Source of the DNA: Mesorhizobium_L sp035547755
GTDB taxonomy: Bacteria; Pseudomonadota; Alphaproteobacteria; Rhizobiales; Rhizobiaceae
Assembly: GCA_035547755.1 (NCBI GenBank)
Contig: DASZUG010000014.1
Span: 1-64,000 of the forward strand
Length of the DNA stretch: 64,000 nt
Direction: 5' to 3'
Shown here: one piece after another, positions 30,092-38,849 of the stretch
Layout of the letters: each line of letters opens with the position of its first letter
Position numbering within the stretch: the first letter of the stretch is position 1
Made by a program: the position numbers and the translations under genes
Notes under the pieces: model-generated
What the model saw: only the letters and a program-made list of their open reading frames with translations
Database searches by the model: none
What the model was told of the DNA's origin: nothing

Positions 30092-31884
30092 GAAAGGCTT
30101 TCCTTATACGCGATGATGCGCCGCGCGGCCGCGATATAGGGCGCTTCGGCAACGATGCCGCCGGAGGATTTGATGGCGGCAAGCCCGTCATTGACAAAGG
30201 CCTCGCGAAGCTCCGCGGGAACGGCAAGGGCCGACTTTTCCAGCCAGTTGTGAACGGCGGCATCGTCGGCCGGGGCCGAGCGATCCGCCAGCTTGATCAG
30301 CCCCTTCAGCGTGTCGACGTCCGCATTCATGTCGACGAGCTGACCTTCGAGCACCGCATCGAGATGCGGGGCGAGCGCGTCATGCAGAATCGTCTGCCGG
30401 GCGCGGGCGAGCGGCTGTTCCAGGCGGCTGCGTACCGACAGACCGAAAGCATAGCGGGGACCTTCTTTTCCCGCGCGGAGATCGTCTTCCAGGGCCGTGA
30501 TCCTCTTCAGATCCCGCAGGATCAACGGTATCCTATCGACGCCCGACGAGCCCGTAATAGGCCTCAGCGCAGCGACGGCGTCCGACACTTTCTTCGGCCA
30601 GACGATTTCCTGATTGTAGAAATTACTGCCGATGGCGATAAGGGCGATCGAACCCGCCACGATAAAAGCGGCGGCGAGCCATTGCCATACCACACGCATG
30701 CGATCGGGCGAGTCCTTCAGGGCGAGGCCGAGTTCCGGAAAAATTCCCTTCCGCAAGGCTCCGTTGATGAAGAATCCGTGATTCCCTTCGTCCATCGAGA
30801 GATCCGGCGGCACGGTTCCCGATCGAGGCATGGCGAAACGCTGCGACATTTCCGGCAGCACGGGATCGATCGTGAGCGCTTCCTGCCGCGCGCTGGTGAG
30901 AAAGACGCCACGCAGAGGCGCACCCTCCCATTCGCGTCTGCTTTCGGGAAGCAGGGCGTCGAGCATCGGCTGTATCGTAGACCGTATGGCGGCGATCTGG
31001 GTTCCGAAGCTCAGGATGCGGCCGCACCGGATCGGATCGCCCTCGCGCGACAGCCATTCAACGAGACGCAGCCGCATCGCGGCGAGAATGTCGCGAAAGC
31101 CCCCGGTGAAGGCTTTCGCTCCGGCTTCCCGCGTCAGGGGATTCGCCAGGCCGTTGAAAGGCAGGCCGAAGCCCCAGATCTGTTGGCGCTCCTGTGGCTC
31201 ATGGTGATCGAAGAATTCCTGAAAGCCAGGGACCAGGTCGGTTTTCGAAAGCATCAGATAGACCGGGTATCTGCGTTTCGTGCGTCTTTCCAATTCGCGG
31301 ACGGCCTCGGCGGTTGCCCCGGCCAGGGCCTGATATTCAATGCTGTCCGTCAGGGCGAGATCGGCCGGCGCAAGGACGAGAAGGATGCTGTTCAGCGGCA
31401 GGTCCGGCCGCAGCGCCGAAAGAAGTGCGGCGAGCCGTATTATCGTTTCATGACCTTCTCCGGTCGAGGATTCGATAAAGACGGCATTGTCGCCGATCCA
31501 CCAGACGGAATCGCCGACGCGAACGCCGCTTCCAAGATCGAGGCCGGATTGTTGAAGGATGCTCGACTTGCCGCATCCCTCGGGACCAATCACCAGAAAG
31601 AACGGGACCTTGTACCGGGCGCGGCGGCCGGCAAGCTTTCGACTCTTGAGCAAGGCGAGAACGGCCCGCTTCTGGTCGCGGACGACCATCCCCCCCGAAG
31701 AGTCACGCCGCCGCCCGATCCATGCGAGGAGAACCGGCAAGAAGCCCCAGATAACGAGCGGGAGCAAACCGGCCGCAAAACGCAGGTCCGGCGGTGTCAG
31801 CCGTGCGTCGCGCCATATCAACCAACTGGCGCCGAGCGCGATCAGCAGCGCGAGCACGGTGACGATGTTTGATCGCGCCGACAT
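30088..31884 (-). CDS. Second, short TssM/IcmF-like protein
   Basis: A 598-residue IcmF-related protein lying directly in front of the full tssM. It repeats the first half of TssM: two N-terminal membrane helices, a Walker A VIGPEGCGKSSIL near 108, the LDLVPGF-like KTDLVPGFQEFFDHH stretch, GVFLTSARQEA and a third membrane helix near 395-420. After that only about 180 residues remain, so the large periplasmic domain of TssM is absent. It is intact, overlaps tssM by four bases and follows tssL after one base. It could be an accessory subunit of the membrane complex or a regulator. ATG 31884 is used; an ATG at 31905 overlapping tssL is possible. Confidence 0.82.
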   Translation of the reverse strand: MSARSNIVTVLALLIALGASWLIWRDARLTPPDLRFAAGLLPLVIWGFLPVLLAWIGRRRDSSGGMVVRDQKRAVLALLKSRKLAGRRARYKVPFFLVIGPEGCGKSSILQQSGLDLGSGVRVGDSVWWIGDNAVFIESSTGEGHETIIRLAALLSALRPDLPLNSILLVLAPADLALTDSIEYQALAGATAEAVRELERRTKRRYPVYLMLSKTDLVPGFQEFFDHHEPQERQQIWGFGLPFNGLANPLTREAGAKAFTGGFRDILAAMRLRLVEWLSREGDPIRCGRILSFGTQIAAIRSTIQPMLDALLPESRREWEGAPLRGVFLTSARQEALTIDPVLPEMSQRFAMPRSGTVPPDLSMDEGNHGFFINGALRKGIFPELGLALKDSPDRMRVVWQWLAAAFIVAGSIALIAIGSNFYNQEIVWPKKVSDAVAALRPITGSSGVDRIPLILRDLKRITALEDDLRAGKEGPRYAFGLSVRSRLEQPLARARQTILHDALAPHLDAVLEGQLVDMNADVDTLKGLIKLADRSAPADDAAVHNWLEKSALAVPAELREAFVNDGLAAIKSSGGIVAEAPYIAAARRIIAYKESLS

Positions 31885-31885
31885 C

Positions 31886-33361
31886 TCAGTGCGGCGCCTC
31901 CGCATCGATCAGGAACTCCACGCGCCGGTTTTTCATGCGCCCTTCGGCGGTTGCATTCGAAGCGATCGGATCTGTCGAGCCCCGGCCTATGGACGTCACG
32001 CGCGAGGGGTCGTCGAGGTGCTGGCGCAGTACGTTCGCGGCGGAGTCCGCCCTCGCTTTTGAAATCGCCATATTGTCGCCGAGCTTGCTCCCCGCCGGCA
32101 CCAGGACGTTATCGGTGTTGCCGACGACCTCGATGGGGCCTTTCTCCGGATTGAGCGCCGCGGCAATCCGGGCGACGAGCGGTTTGCTGGCATCCGCGAG
32201 ATCGACGCCGCCTGACGGGAAGGAGGCGTTCAGCATCCGGATCGCGATCTTGCTGCCTTCCCCGGCAAGTTCGACGCGCCCCGCCTTGATATCGTCGGCC
32301 AGAAACCCCTGGAGCCGTTCCATCCGCGTCAGGACCTTCGGTTTTTCGGGCTCCGGTATATTCGGAATGGACGGCTTGGAAACGGTGGCCGGTATGGCCG
32401 ATGTCAGGGCGTCGATCTGCTTGGTCGCCGCGGCGACCCGCGTGCGAAGATCGAAACTCGAAAAAACCCAAAGCGCCGCGACCGCAAGCAGTGCGAGAGC
32501 CGCGATGATCCAGGCGCTCCGGGCGGATTTCGGCACGGCATGCGGCCCTGCGATCGGCTCCCAGGGAGGCGACAGTTCTCGATCATAAGGGCCGCGGACT
32601 CGGCGAATGATCCTGTAGAGTTCATGGCGAAGCCGGCTCAGCCGGCCCTGTCCGCCTTCCATGACGCGGTATTTTCCTGCGAATCCGACCGCGAGACAGA
32701 TCGCCATGAATTCGAGGCCGTCGATATTCTCGTCAGGCTGGCGGCGCATCTGCGACAGGATTTCATAGAAGCGTTCGCCACCCCAGGTCTCATTGTAGAG
32801 CACGCTGACAAGGCTACGGCCCGCCCACGCCGCCTGACCGCCCCACGCGGTATTCAGGATGATGTCGTCGAGCGTCGCGGCGATTGCATAGCGGGTCATC
32901 CGCACGAGGCGCGAGGGGATATCACGCGCCATCGCCGCTGTCTCGAACTGCTTGATCTCCGCAAGAACGCGCTGCCGAAAACGCTCCACATCCTCCGGCG
33001 GAGAGCTCTCGTTCAGCCGTCCGGCAAGCCAGAGAAGGGGAGCGGCGGCGCCGACAAGAAGATTGACGGAGGCGAGGTCAAAGGCCTTTTCGAGCGCTGC
33101 CTCCTTGTCGGATTTCAGATATGCGTCATGCGCGAATTCGTCCGGGGTCCCATCTTCGCCAACGAAGAAATCGTCGAAGGCGTCGTCGGTCGGCTTCGCT
33201 CGCGAGGAAGATGGCGCTGCGGTGAATTCACTTGTGAAGGGCGCATCGAACGTGTCGCTCGAAAAAGCTGCGCCGCGCGATACCGGAGGGCGTGCTGTCG
33301 GTGGCAGCGTCTCCCTTATGGTGTCGTCTGCATCGGGTGGCTCAAAGATCGGATCACTCAT
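31886..33361 (-). CDS. tssL: T6SS membrane-complex protein TssL with OmpA-like domain
   Basis: A 491-residue DotU/IcmH-family TssL of the evolved type. A Pro/acidic cytoplasmic start precedes the DotU domain (about 75-255; LLVGAAAPLLWLAGRL, WGGERFYEILSQM, EFMAICLAVGFAGKYRV). One membrane helix lies near 282-300 (IIAALALLAVAALWVFSSF). The periplasmic C-terminus (about 380-491) is an OmpA/MotB peptidoglycan-binding domain with VVGNTDN, SKARADSAANVL and GRMKNRRVEFLI. It should anchor the membrane complex to the cell wall. ATG 33361 follows a GAGGAAGAG site; tssK ends 14 bases upstream. Confidence 0.94.
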   Translation of the reverse strand: MSDPIFEPPDADDTIRETLPPTARPPVSRGAAFSSDTFDAPFTSEFTAAPSSSRAKPTDDAFDDFFVGEDGTPDEFAHDAYLKSDKEAALEKAFDLASVNLLVGAAAPLLWLAGRLNESSPPEDVERFRQRVLAEIKQFETAAMARDIPSRLVRMTRYAIAATLDDIILNTAWGGQAAWAGRSLVSVLYNETWGGERFYEILSQMRRQPDENIDGLEFMAICLAVGFAGKYRVMEGGQGRLSRLRHELYRIIRRVRGPYDRELSPPWEPIAGPHAVPKSARSAWIIAALALLAVAALWVFSSFDLRTRVAAATKQIDALTSAIPATVSKPSIPNIPEPEKPKVLTRMERLQGFLADDIKAGRVELAGEGSKIAIRMLNASFPSGGVDLADASKPLVARIAAALNPEKGPIEVVGNTDNVLVPAGSKLGDNMAISKARADSAANVLRQHLDDPSRVTSIGRGSTDPIASNATAEGRMKNRRVEFLIDAEAPH

Positions 33362-33375
33362 GGCGGATCTCTTCC

Positions 33376-34713
33376 TCAATCCTTGACGGCCCACAGCTCA
33401 AGTTCGAGGCCCGGGAAATCTCCGGCGACATGGATCGCCAGCGCGCTGGACGAGGCGAGTTGCTTCCAGGCGGCACTTGTCTTGTCCAGTTCGAAATACG
33501 CCTTTCCCGTATGGTAGGGGACCTGACGCGGCGCGGCGGAAAGCCCGCGCAACCGGATCCCCGGAAGGGCGGCGTTGACCAGTTCGCGGATCTGCTCGAC
33601 CGGTCCGACTTTCGCCTGGCCAACCAGTCGCTTCATCAACGTCTCGGTCGGCATGTCGGCGCGTGTGACGAGGACGAACGTATATTTCGTATAGATCGAC
33701 CGGTCGGGAACCTCGGCGACTCGAATGCCGTAGCGATGCTGGACCAGCGGTATGGCGAGTGCGCCCCGTTCAAGCACTGCGCTCAGGCCTTGCCTGAGCG
33801 ACATCATTACGGCCGCGAACGTCGCTTGCAGATTGTCGTGGTCGTAGACGGGAAAGGCCGGTGGGCGGTGATTGGCGCGGGCGAAGGTCGCCAGTTCGCC
33901 GGCAAGCGAGATCATATTGACGTAAACGGTTTCGGGATGGACCACAGAGGCGGTCGACAGATGCGCGAAAGCGGGCTGCCAGCGGTTCACCGCCTGCAGC
34001 ATCAGCGTATCCGACAGTTCCCCGGAAGTTCCTTCGCTCCCGGCGGCAAGGCGCGAGGCGATCGCTTCGCCGCGATGGTTGAGCAATCCCACGATTTCGG
34101 TCACGAAACCGCTGACGACGGAGGATACCCGCATATCGAGCATCGGCGGGATGAACGCTTCGTCGAGAAGGATCGTATTGTCCGAACGGACCTCGTTGAT
34201 CCGCGCAATCCCGAGGCTGAGCAGGCCGCCGCGTTCGCTGTTCTGCAGGGCGCAACACAGACGAAGCCTGCCGACGGTAATCGACGCGGTGGCCGCGTCG
34301 ATTGCGCTGGAATCGACCGTATCGACGTCGTGCGAGACATAGCGGGTGATCGCATCGGCACTGCCGTCGGCGGCCTCCAAGCCGCCGGGACGCGGTTTGG
34401 GGAGGGTCAGATAGACGATCTGGCCCCGCGCGTTCTCATCGAGATCGAGCGGGCGCATCGCCTCTTCGTCGACATCGCTCGGCCAGTCGAATGGGGTGCC
34501 ATCGGGAAAAATGCCCGAGGCCCGCTCGACGGCGAATTTGCCGATCGAAAGGAGATCGCGGTTCAGATTCAGTTCCGACAAACCCCAACCATAGCCACGT
34601 ATTCCGCGGAAAAGATGCCGCGTCATCCCTTCCAGATAACGCGCTTCCTGCTGGAAATGCTGAGCCCGAATGAACATTCCTTCGGACCAGATCACCTTGC
34701 TGTCAACAGGCAT
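33376..34713 (-). CDS. tssK: T6SS baseplate-membrane connector TssK
   Basis: A 445-residue TssK/ImpJ/VasE protein. The start VIWSEGMFIRAQHFQQEARYL (shown in part) and the following GYGWGLSELNLN stretch are typical, as are FDWPSD and the C-terminal PYHTGKAYFELDKTSAAWKQL segment. TssK connects baseplate wedges to the TssM/TssL complex. It is of normal length and lies between tssJ and tssL in the minus arm, with 45 bases upstream and 14 downstream. Confidence 0.95.
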   Translation of the reverse strand: MPVDSKVIWSEGMFIRAQHFQQEARYLEGMTRHLFRGIRGYGWGLSELNLNRDLLSIGKFAVERASGIFPDGTPFDWPSDVDEEAMRPLDLDENARGQIVYLTLPKPRPGGLEAADGSADAITRYVSHDVDTVDSSAIDAATASITVGRLRLCCALQNSERGGLLSLGIARINEVRSDNTILLDEAFIPPMLDMRVSSVVSGFVTEIVGLLNHRGEAIASRLAAGSEGTSGELSDTLMLQAVNRWQPAFAHLSTASVVHPETVYVNMISLAGELATFARANHRPPAFPVYDHDNLQATFAAVMMSLRQGLSAVLERGALAIPLVQHRYGIRVAEVPDRSIYTKYTFVLVTRADMPTETLMKRLVGQAKVGPVEQIRELVNAALPGIRLRGLSAAPRQVPYHTGKAYFELDKTSAAWKQLASSSALAIHVAGDFPGLELELWAVKD

Positions 34714-34758
34714 GAAACGCCTCTTCCCCCATTGCCGGACGACCGTTGCGGCCGCTCA

Positions 34759-35265
34759 TCATTGCTGCGGCCCAAGCGTCACTGAAAGCGAATTCAGTTG
34801 CACCCCCAGATCCAGCTGCTTTTCTCCTTGAACGGGTACCATCGCACGCCATTTCGCATCCTGAAAGTCGCGAAACCCGGCGACCACGGCAACAACGACC
34901 GTTCCTTGCGGCAATGGCGCCTTAACATGCTTGACACCGCTCGGCTGAATGGTGATTTCGGCTTTCCCCAGCATGGTCGGTCCAAGCGTTTTGGCATCAT
35001 TCTCCCATAGCTGGCGGAAACTGGCGTTTGCGAATGCCGTCTGTCCGGAAAGCATGTAGACGCGAAGGACGAGAGGGGATGGCGACCCATCGGGCTGGGG
35101 ATTCGCGAGCGGCGATGCGGTGACGAGGAGGTCCAGGCCGGCCTTCGCCGGGGCCGGCTGGATGGCGATCTCCTGTGCAGGCGGCTTCTTCTTGCCGAAG
35201 ATGCCGCACGAAGCGAGTTCGAGCGATAGCATCGCCATGATGATTACTCGGGGAATGCGGACCAT
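34759..35265 (-). CDS. tssJ: T6SS outer-membrane lipoprotein TssJ
   Basis: A 168-residue lipoprotein. The signal peptide ends in a lipobox LELASC with Cys at about residue 20, and the mature part carries LRVYMLSGQTAFANASFRQLW and a beta-sandwich pattern typical of TssJ/VasD/SciN. It tethers the TssM periplasmic tip to the outer membrane. ATG 35265 is preferred over an upstream TTG because AGG lies eight bases before it. It is between the FHA gene and tssK. Confidence 0.92.
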   Translation of the reverse strand: MVRIPRVIIMAMLSLELASCGIFGKKKPPAQEIAIQPAPAKAGLDLLVTASPLANPQPDGSPSPLVLRVYMLSGQTAFANASFRQLWENDAKTLGPTMLGKAEITIQPSGVKHVKAPLPQGTVVVAVVAGFRDFQDAKWRAMVPVQGEKQLDLGVQLNSLSVTLGPQQ

Positions 35266-35307
35266 ACCTAGCACCTGCAATACCGTCGCTGTGGAGTTCA
35301 GTACGGC

Positions 35308-36069
35308 CTACGCATCTTCCTGATATCTTTCACGCAAATATGTGCGCAAACGCTCGTGGAACGCTCGCCATTCGGGCTCTCCGATAATGCCTCCCGCGAG
35401 GTCGACGGCCTGCGCGAACGTGGCGACGTCCAGATTCGGAAATGATTGGACGAGACTGATGACGATCGCATCGGCGGCTGTCGGAACCGTCCGCGCGCCA
35501 GCGGCCGCGGCGCCGTTCACCATACTTTCCGGCTTGACCGGGGCGGGCACGGAGGGCGGTTCTTTCCACCAGTTTTTCCCTATCGGCCCTGTGGTGGCCG
35601 ATGTCGGTTGCACCGGCGTCGGGCCAACGAGCGGCTTATCGTCGCCGAACGGTCCATCCGCGAGCATTTGGTCGGCGGGTTTTTCTTCGCCCAGTTCGCC
35701 ATCTTCGATCCGGGCGGTTATGACGATGCTGCCCAGCCTGATGATATCCCCGTCGGCAAGCTGGCGCGTGGTCTGGTATCCGACCGGCTGATCGTTGAGA
35801 TATGTCCCGTTGGTGGAGATATCGGTGATCGAGAATCCGTCGGGACGGGCCTCGACGAGGCAATGCCTCTTGGAGATCACCCGCGTCGAATCGGAAATTG
35901 TCCAGCCAGCATCCGGACCACGCCCGATGACCATGCTGCCTTCCTGCAGCACCTGGCTGGAGCGCATGCCTTCCAGAGGCGGCGAGGTCCTCAAGGAAAG
36001 CGTCAATTTCACCCCAGAGCCCCCCCAATGCTCCCCCCGCGCCCGTGCGGTGCGGGTCCAACGGCTCAT
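35308..36069 (-). CDS. FHA-domain protein of the T6SS locus
   Basis: A protein of up to 253 residues. The FHA domain (about residues 20-115) has the phosphothreonine-binding landmarks MVIGRGPDAGW, ISKRHCLVE and DISTNGTYLND. A Pro-rich linker and a helical C-terminal region of about 70 residues follow. FHA proteins in T6SS loci bind a phosphorylated partner made by the PpkA-type kinase. ATG 36069 overlaps the upstream methyltransferase stop as ATGA, so I use it, but GTG 36012 placed just before KLTLSLRTS would give a more typical N-terminus. It is shorter than many TagH-type FHA proteins. Confidence 0.88.
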   Translation of the reverse strand: MSRWTRTARARGEHWGGSGVKLTLSLRTSPPLEGMRSSQVLQEGSMVIGRGPDAGWTISDSTRVISKRHCLVEARPDGFSITDISTNGTYLNDQPVGYQTTRQLADGDIIRLGSIVITARIEDGELGEEKPADQMLADGPFGDDKPLVGPTPVQPTSATTGPIGKNWWKEPPSVPAPVKPESMVNGAAAAGARTVPTAADAIVISLVQSFPNLDVATFAQAVDLAGGIIGEPEWRAFHERLRTYLRERYQEDA

Positions 36070-37190
36070 CCGCTTTTTGCGGAGATTCCGAATGCTTGAT
36101 AGCGCATCCATGACCGTTCGTGAAGCCGAACCTGCCATGGGACTTCAACCGCGTGCGACTTGCGGCGCAAGGATCCGACCGCCAGCGGCCCCGGCGTCAG
36201 GAGGCAATCCAGGATTGCCTCGCCACTGCCTCGAGGAGAGCCACGTTGCGAGTGGCCGCCGATCCAATTTTCGACCGGAGTGACGGCGGCGCTCCAGTCG
36301 AACGGAACGGTAAGGACCACCTCGCCGCCCTTGATCAGGACACGGTCGATTTCGGCCAGGCCGTCGCGGGGACTTCCCAGACAGTCGAGCACATTCAGGC
36401 CGATGGCCAGCGCAAAGCCGTGATCGGCAAACGGGAGCGATACGGCGTCGCAAATCCAGATATCGGCCCTTCCGGGCGGGGAAAGCGGGACATCGAAGCA
36501 CCGGCGATCATAGGTCAGGCCGATCCTCCTGCGGCCGTAGTCGACCCGTCCTGCGACAATTGCCCGGCGCGCCGCGCGCGCCAGCGACGCCCCGAGATCG
36601 ATGCCGAGTATCATCCGATCGGAGCGCCTGGCCATTTCAAGGACCGTTCGGCCGGCGCCGCAGCCTATATCGAGGATTGGTCCGTCAGGCAGGTCCTCGC
36701 CGACGAGCGTCGTCGCGGCATCGAGGGCGCGGACGATTGCGCTCGGCCAAATGCCACCGGGCGCGGCTTCCGTCTCTTCGGGATCGAATTCGCTCCAATG
36801 ATCCCAGACATAGGAAGACAGATGCTGTCGCGCGGAATCGAACGCACTGCCGGGGCCGGCGGCATCGCCGATCAGGCTTTCCACGACCGGGGGCAGATCC
36901 GATCGTGCGAGCAGGTAGAACAGGTTGTCATGGACATAACGCCTTACATCGGGGACCAGGACCGGCAGTCCGTCGACGATCGGGTATTCCGCTCCGCAGG
37001 CGCTGCAGATGATTATCCCAAACCTGACGTCGCCGTCCTGCTCTTGCTCCACCGTCGACAGCTTCAGCTCCGCCAACTCGTTCCGCAGTCGACAATTGGG
37101 GCAGACGGGATGAAGCGAACGGAAATGATGAACAAACACTACGGCCTGAAACCCTTCGTAGGATGGACGGTCCCGACACCGAGCGGACAA
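36066..37190 (-). CDS. Methyltransferase with N-terminal Trm112-like zinc ribbon, T6SS locus
   Basis: Up to 374 residues. Residues about 25-90 hold a zinc-ribbon pattern (CPNCRLRNELAEL, then CSACGAEYPIVDGLPVLVPD) like that of Trm112p-type domains. A class I methyltransferase follows, with motif I ILDIGCGAGRTVLEMA near 172, an ICDAVSLPFADHGFALAIGLNVLD segment shown in part, and KGGEVVLTVPFDW. The start is uncertain: GTG 37139 is an alternative. The stop overlaps the FHA start (ATGA). It lies between PAAR and FHA genes in the T6SS arm, the second methyltransferase of the locus. The target is unknown. Confidence 0.8.
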   Translation of the reverse strand: MSARCRDRPSYEGFQAVVFVHHFRSLHPVCPNCRLRNELAELKLSTVEQEQDGDVRFGIIICSACGAEYPIVDGLPVLVPDVRRYVHDNLFYLLARSDLPPVVESLIGDAAGPGSAFDSARQHLSSYVWDHWSEFDPEETEAAPGGIWPSAIVRALDAATTLVGEDLPDGPILDIGCGAGRTVLEMARRSDRMILGIDLGASLARAARRAIVAGRVDYGRRRIGLTYDRRCFDVPLSPPGRADIWICDAVSLPFADHGFALAIGLNVLDCLGSPRDGLAEIDRVLIKGGEVVLTVPFDWSAAVTPVENWIGGHSQRGSPRGSGEAILDCLLTPGPLAVGSLRRKSHAVEVPWQVRLHERSWMRYQAFGISAKSG

Positions 37191-37293
37191 ATGGCGACAC
37201 GGCTGAACTCCAATCCGCCACGGAACGGCAGCTCGGGGATGGAGATCGGAAGACGCCGCCCTTTGCGCGTGCTTGCCTTTTGACGAGTTCCGC

Positions 37294-37674
37294 TCATCCG
37301 CCGATCATCACCGTCGGGCATCCCGGCGGCAGGATCTTGCCGGTCGGGCTGGGAATGGGCGCCACGCAACTGGGATGAAGCGTCGCGTCGCCGACACGCG
37401 CGGCCGGCATACCGCCGATCATGACCGTGGCGGATCCTTTGGCGATGTTACCGGGACCGGCGGGTACGCAGCCTGCGAGGGAGCAAGGCTCTGACATATC
37501 CATCACGCGAGCGGCCGGCATGCCTCCGATCATGACGGTGGGCGCCCCTTTGATAATCGTGAGCGGCAGTGCGGGGTGTGCGCTCGGCGTCGGCGTCGGC
37601 GCTGCGGGATGTATCGGTGCATGACAATGCGGCGCGTCCTGAAGAATGCTGTCACCTAGCCGTGCTGCATTCAT
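37294..37674 (-). CDS. PAAR-domain spike-tip protein
   Basis: A 126-residue protein built of PAAR-type repeats: TVMIGGMPAARVMDMSEPC, TVMIGGMPAARVGDATLHP and a final TVMIGG at the very C-terminus. A His- and Cys-containing pattern suits the zinc-binding tip. It sharpens the VgrG spike and can carry cargo, but here no toxin domain is attached. ATG 37674 overlaps the stop of the upstream switch-protein gene as ATGA, so the two are translationally coupled, which is unusual for a spike protein. Next in the arm comes the zinc-ribbon methyltransferase. Confidence 0.9.
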   Translation of the reverse strand: MNAARLGDSILQDAPHCHAPIHPAAPTPTPSAHPALPLTIIKGAPTVMIGGMPAARVMDMSEPCSLAGCVPAGPGNIAKGSATVMIGGMPAARVGDATLHPSCVAPIPSPTGKILPPGCPTVMIGG

Positions 37675-38783
37675 TTTCCAGCCCCTCCGTTCGACGCGGA
37701 TCGATCCATCGCACGCGATAGTCGCAGTATATTCCAACCCGATTGACGGCGATAGGTGATGTCGTCCGCAACGCCGCGAACGAAGTGCATGCCGAGACCG
37801 CCGACGCGCCGTTCGTCTATCCCGCCTTCGAGCGCCGGAGGCGGGATATCCAGCGGATTGAAAGGAATGCCGTCATCCCTTACCTCGATCGTGAGATGTT
37901 CCTCGAAAATGGCGAACGCGACATCGACCGTGTGGCGCGCTCCATCGCGGAATCCGTAGCTGATCAAATTGGTCAGCACCTCGTCCAGCGCAAGGTCGAG
38001 ACCGTCTGCCGCCTGGTCATCGACGCTGTTGCGCGTGCAGAAAGCCTGCAGCCGTTCGATGACTTTCGCGATGTCGTGGAGATCGTTACGGATAGAGACC
38101 GTTTCGGCTTCGGCCATCCGATCGGCTCCCTTGAAGCGGATCAAGGCGATGGCCGCGCCCGCCTGAAGATCGTGACGCGCGAGATCGACCAGTTCCTCCA
38201 CCGGGCGGCCCTCATTGTCATCCGGCAGGGGCGAGAGCGTTCGCGGGCCAGCGGTGAGCCACAAGGTCGCGCCCGAGGCGAGGGCGAAGGACCCGCGGCG
38301 CACCTTCAGGCTTTGCCCTTCGAAGATTCCTCCGTCACCGGAGAAGGCGATCCTCGCCAGGCCGGAGCTGGTATGGAGAAGGAGGATTGCCAATCCCATT
38401 CCGGGATAGAGGAGGTGCCTGCAGGCGTCGAGCATCGCTTTCGGCTCCCCGACCTCTCCGATGGCGGCGCGCAGGAGTTGTCTCTCGGCAGCCGCCGACA
38501 TCGCGCCGCGAAGCCCCCCCGCCGGCAGGCTGGCGGCAAGGAAGACGACAGCATCGCCGTCGAGCCACCACGTATCGTAGAAGCCGATCCTGGAAGGGGT
38601 ACCATGCCGGGCCGCCGCGAATTCGACCTCTCGCCGAAGCGGGAATGGCTGCGGGAGAAGTCCTTCACTTATCGACCGGGCGAAAGCCTCTTCGATCGGC
38701 CCGTCAGGCATGTCATTCCCCCCAGCGTCATCGGAGCCCGCGGCGGCAATTGCCTCCGGGCGGCGTTTTGTGTCATTTACCAT
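37671..38783 (-). CDS. Degenerate PP2C domain fused to an RsbW-like HATPase
   Basis: A 370-residue cytosolic protein. Residues about 45-220 have the order of a SpoIIE-type PP2C domain (DGDAVVFLAASLPAGGLRGA, then LARIAFSGDGGIFEG, then WLTAGPRTLSPLPDD), but the GDVSG and TDG aspartates are gone, so it should be catalytically dead. Residues about 235-360 are an HATPase_c_2 anti-sigma kinase domain with LDLALDEVLTNLISYGF (N-box), VRDDGIPFNPL and RVGGLGMHFVRG. It would bind or phosphorylate a STAS partner, and a STAS gene diverges 66 bases away. It leads the T6SS minus arm and overlaps the PAAR gene. Confidence 0.82.
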   Translation of the reverse strand: MVNDTKRRPEAIAAAGSDDAGGNDMPDGPIEEAFARSISEGLLPQPFPLRREVEFAAARHGTPSRIGFYDTWWLDGDAVVFLAASLPAGGLRGAMSAAAERQLLRAAIGEVGEPKAMLDACRHLLYPGMGLAILLLHTSSGLARIAFSGDGGIFEGQSLKVRRGSFALASGATLWLTAGPRTLSPLPDDNEGRPVEELVDLARHDLQAGAAIALIRFKGADRMAEAETVSIRNDLHDIAKVIERLQAFCTRNSVDDQAADGLDLALDEVLTNLISYGFRDGARHTVDVAFAIFEEHLTIEVRDDGIPFNPLDIPPPALEGGIDERRVGGLGMHFVRGVADDITYRRQSGWNILRLSRAMDRSASNGGAGK

Positions 38784-38849
38784 CCACTGCGGTTTGCGCG
38801 TCAAGCCGGGATCGTTTGAGCGCAAGACAGGATCGAGGTTGAATTCGCA

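Noticed and set aside
30250..31872. A 540-codon open frame on the plus strand opposite the second TssM gene
   Set aside because: It mirrors a well-supported minus-strand gene, is rich in Arg, Gly and Asp as GC-rich shadows are, and shows no family motif.
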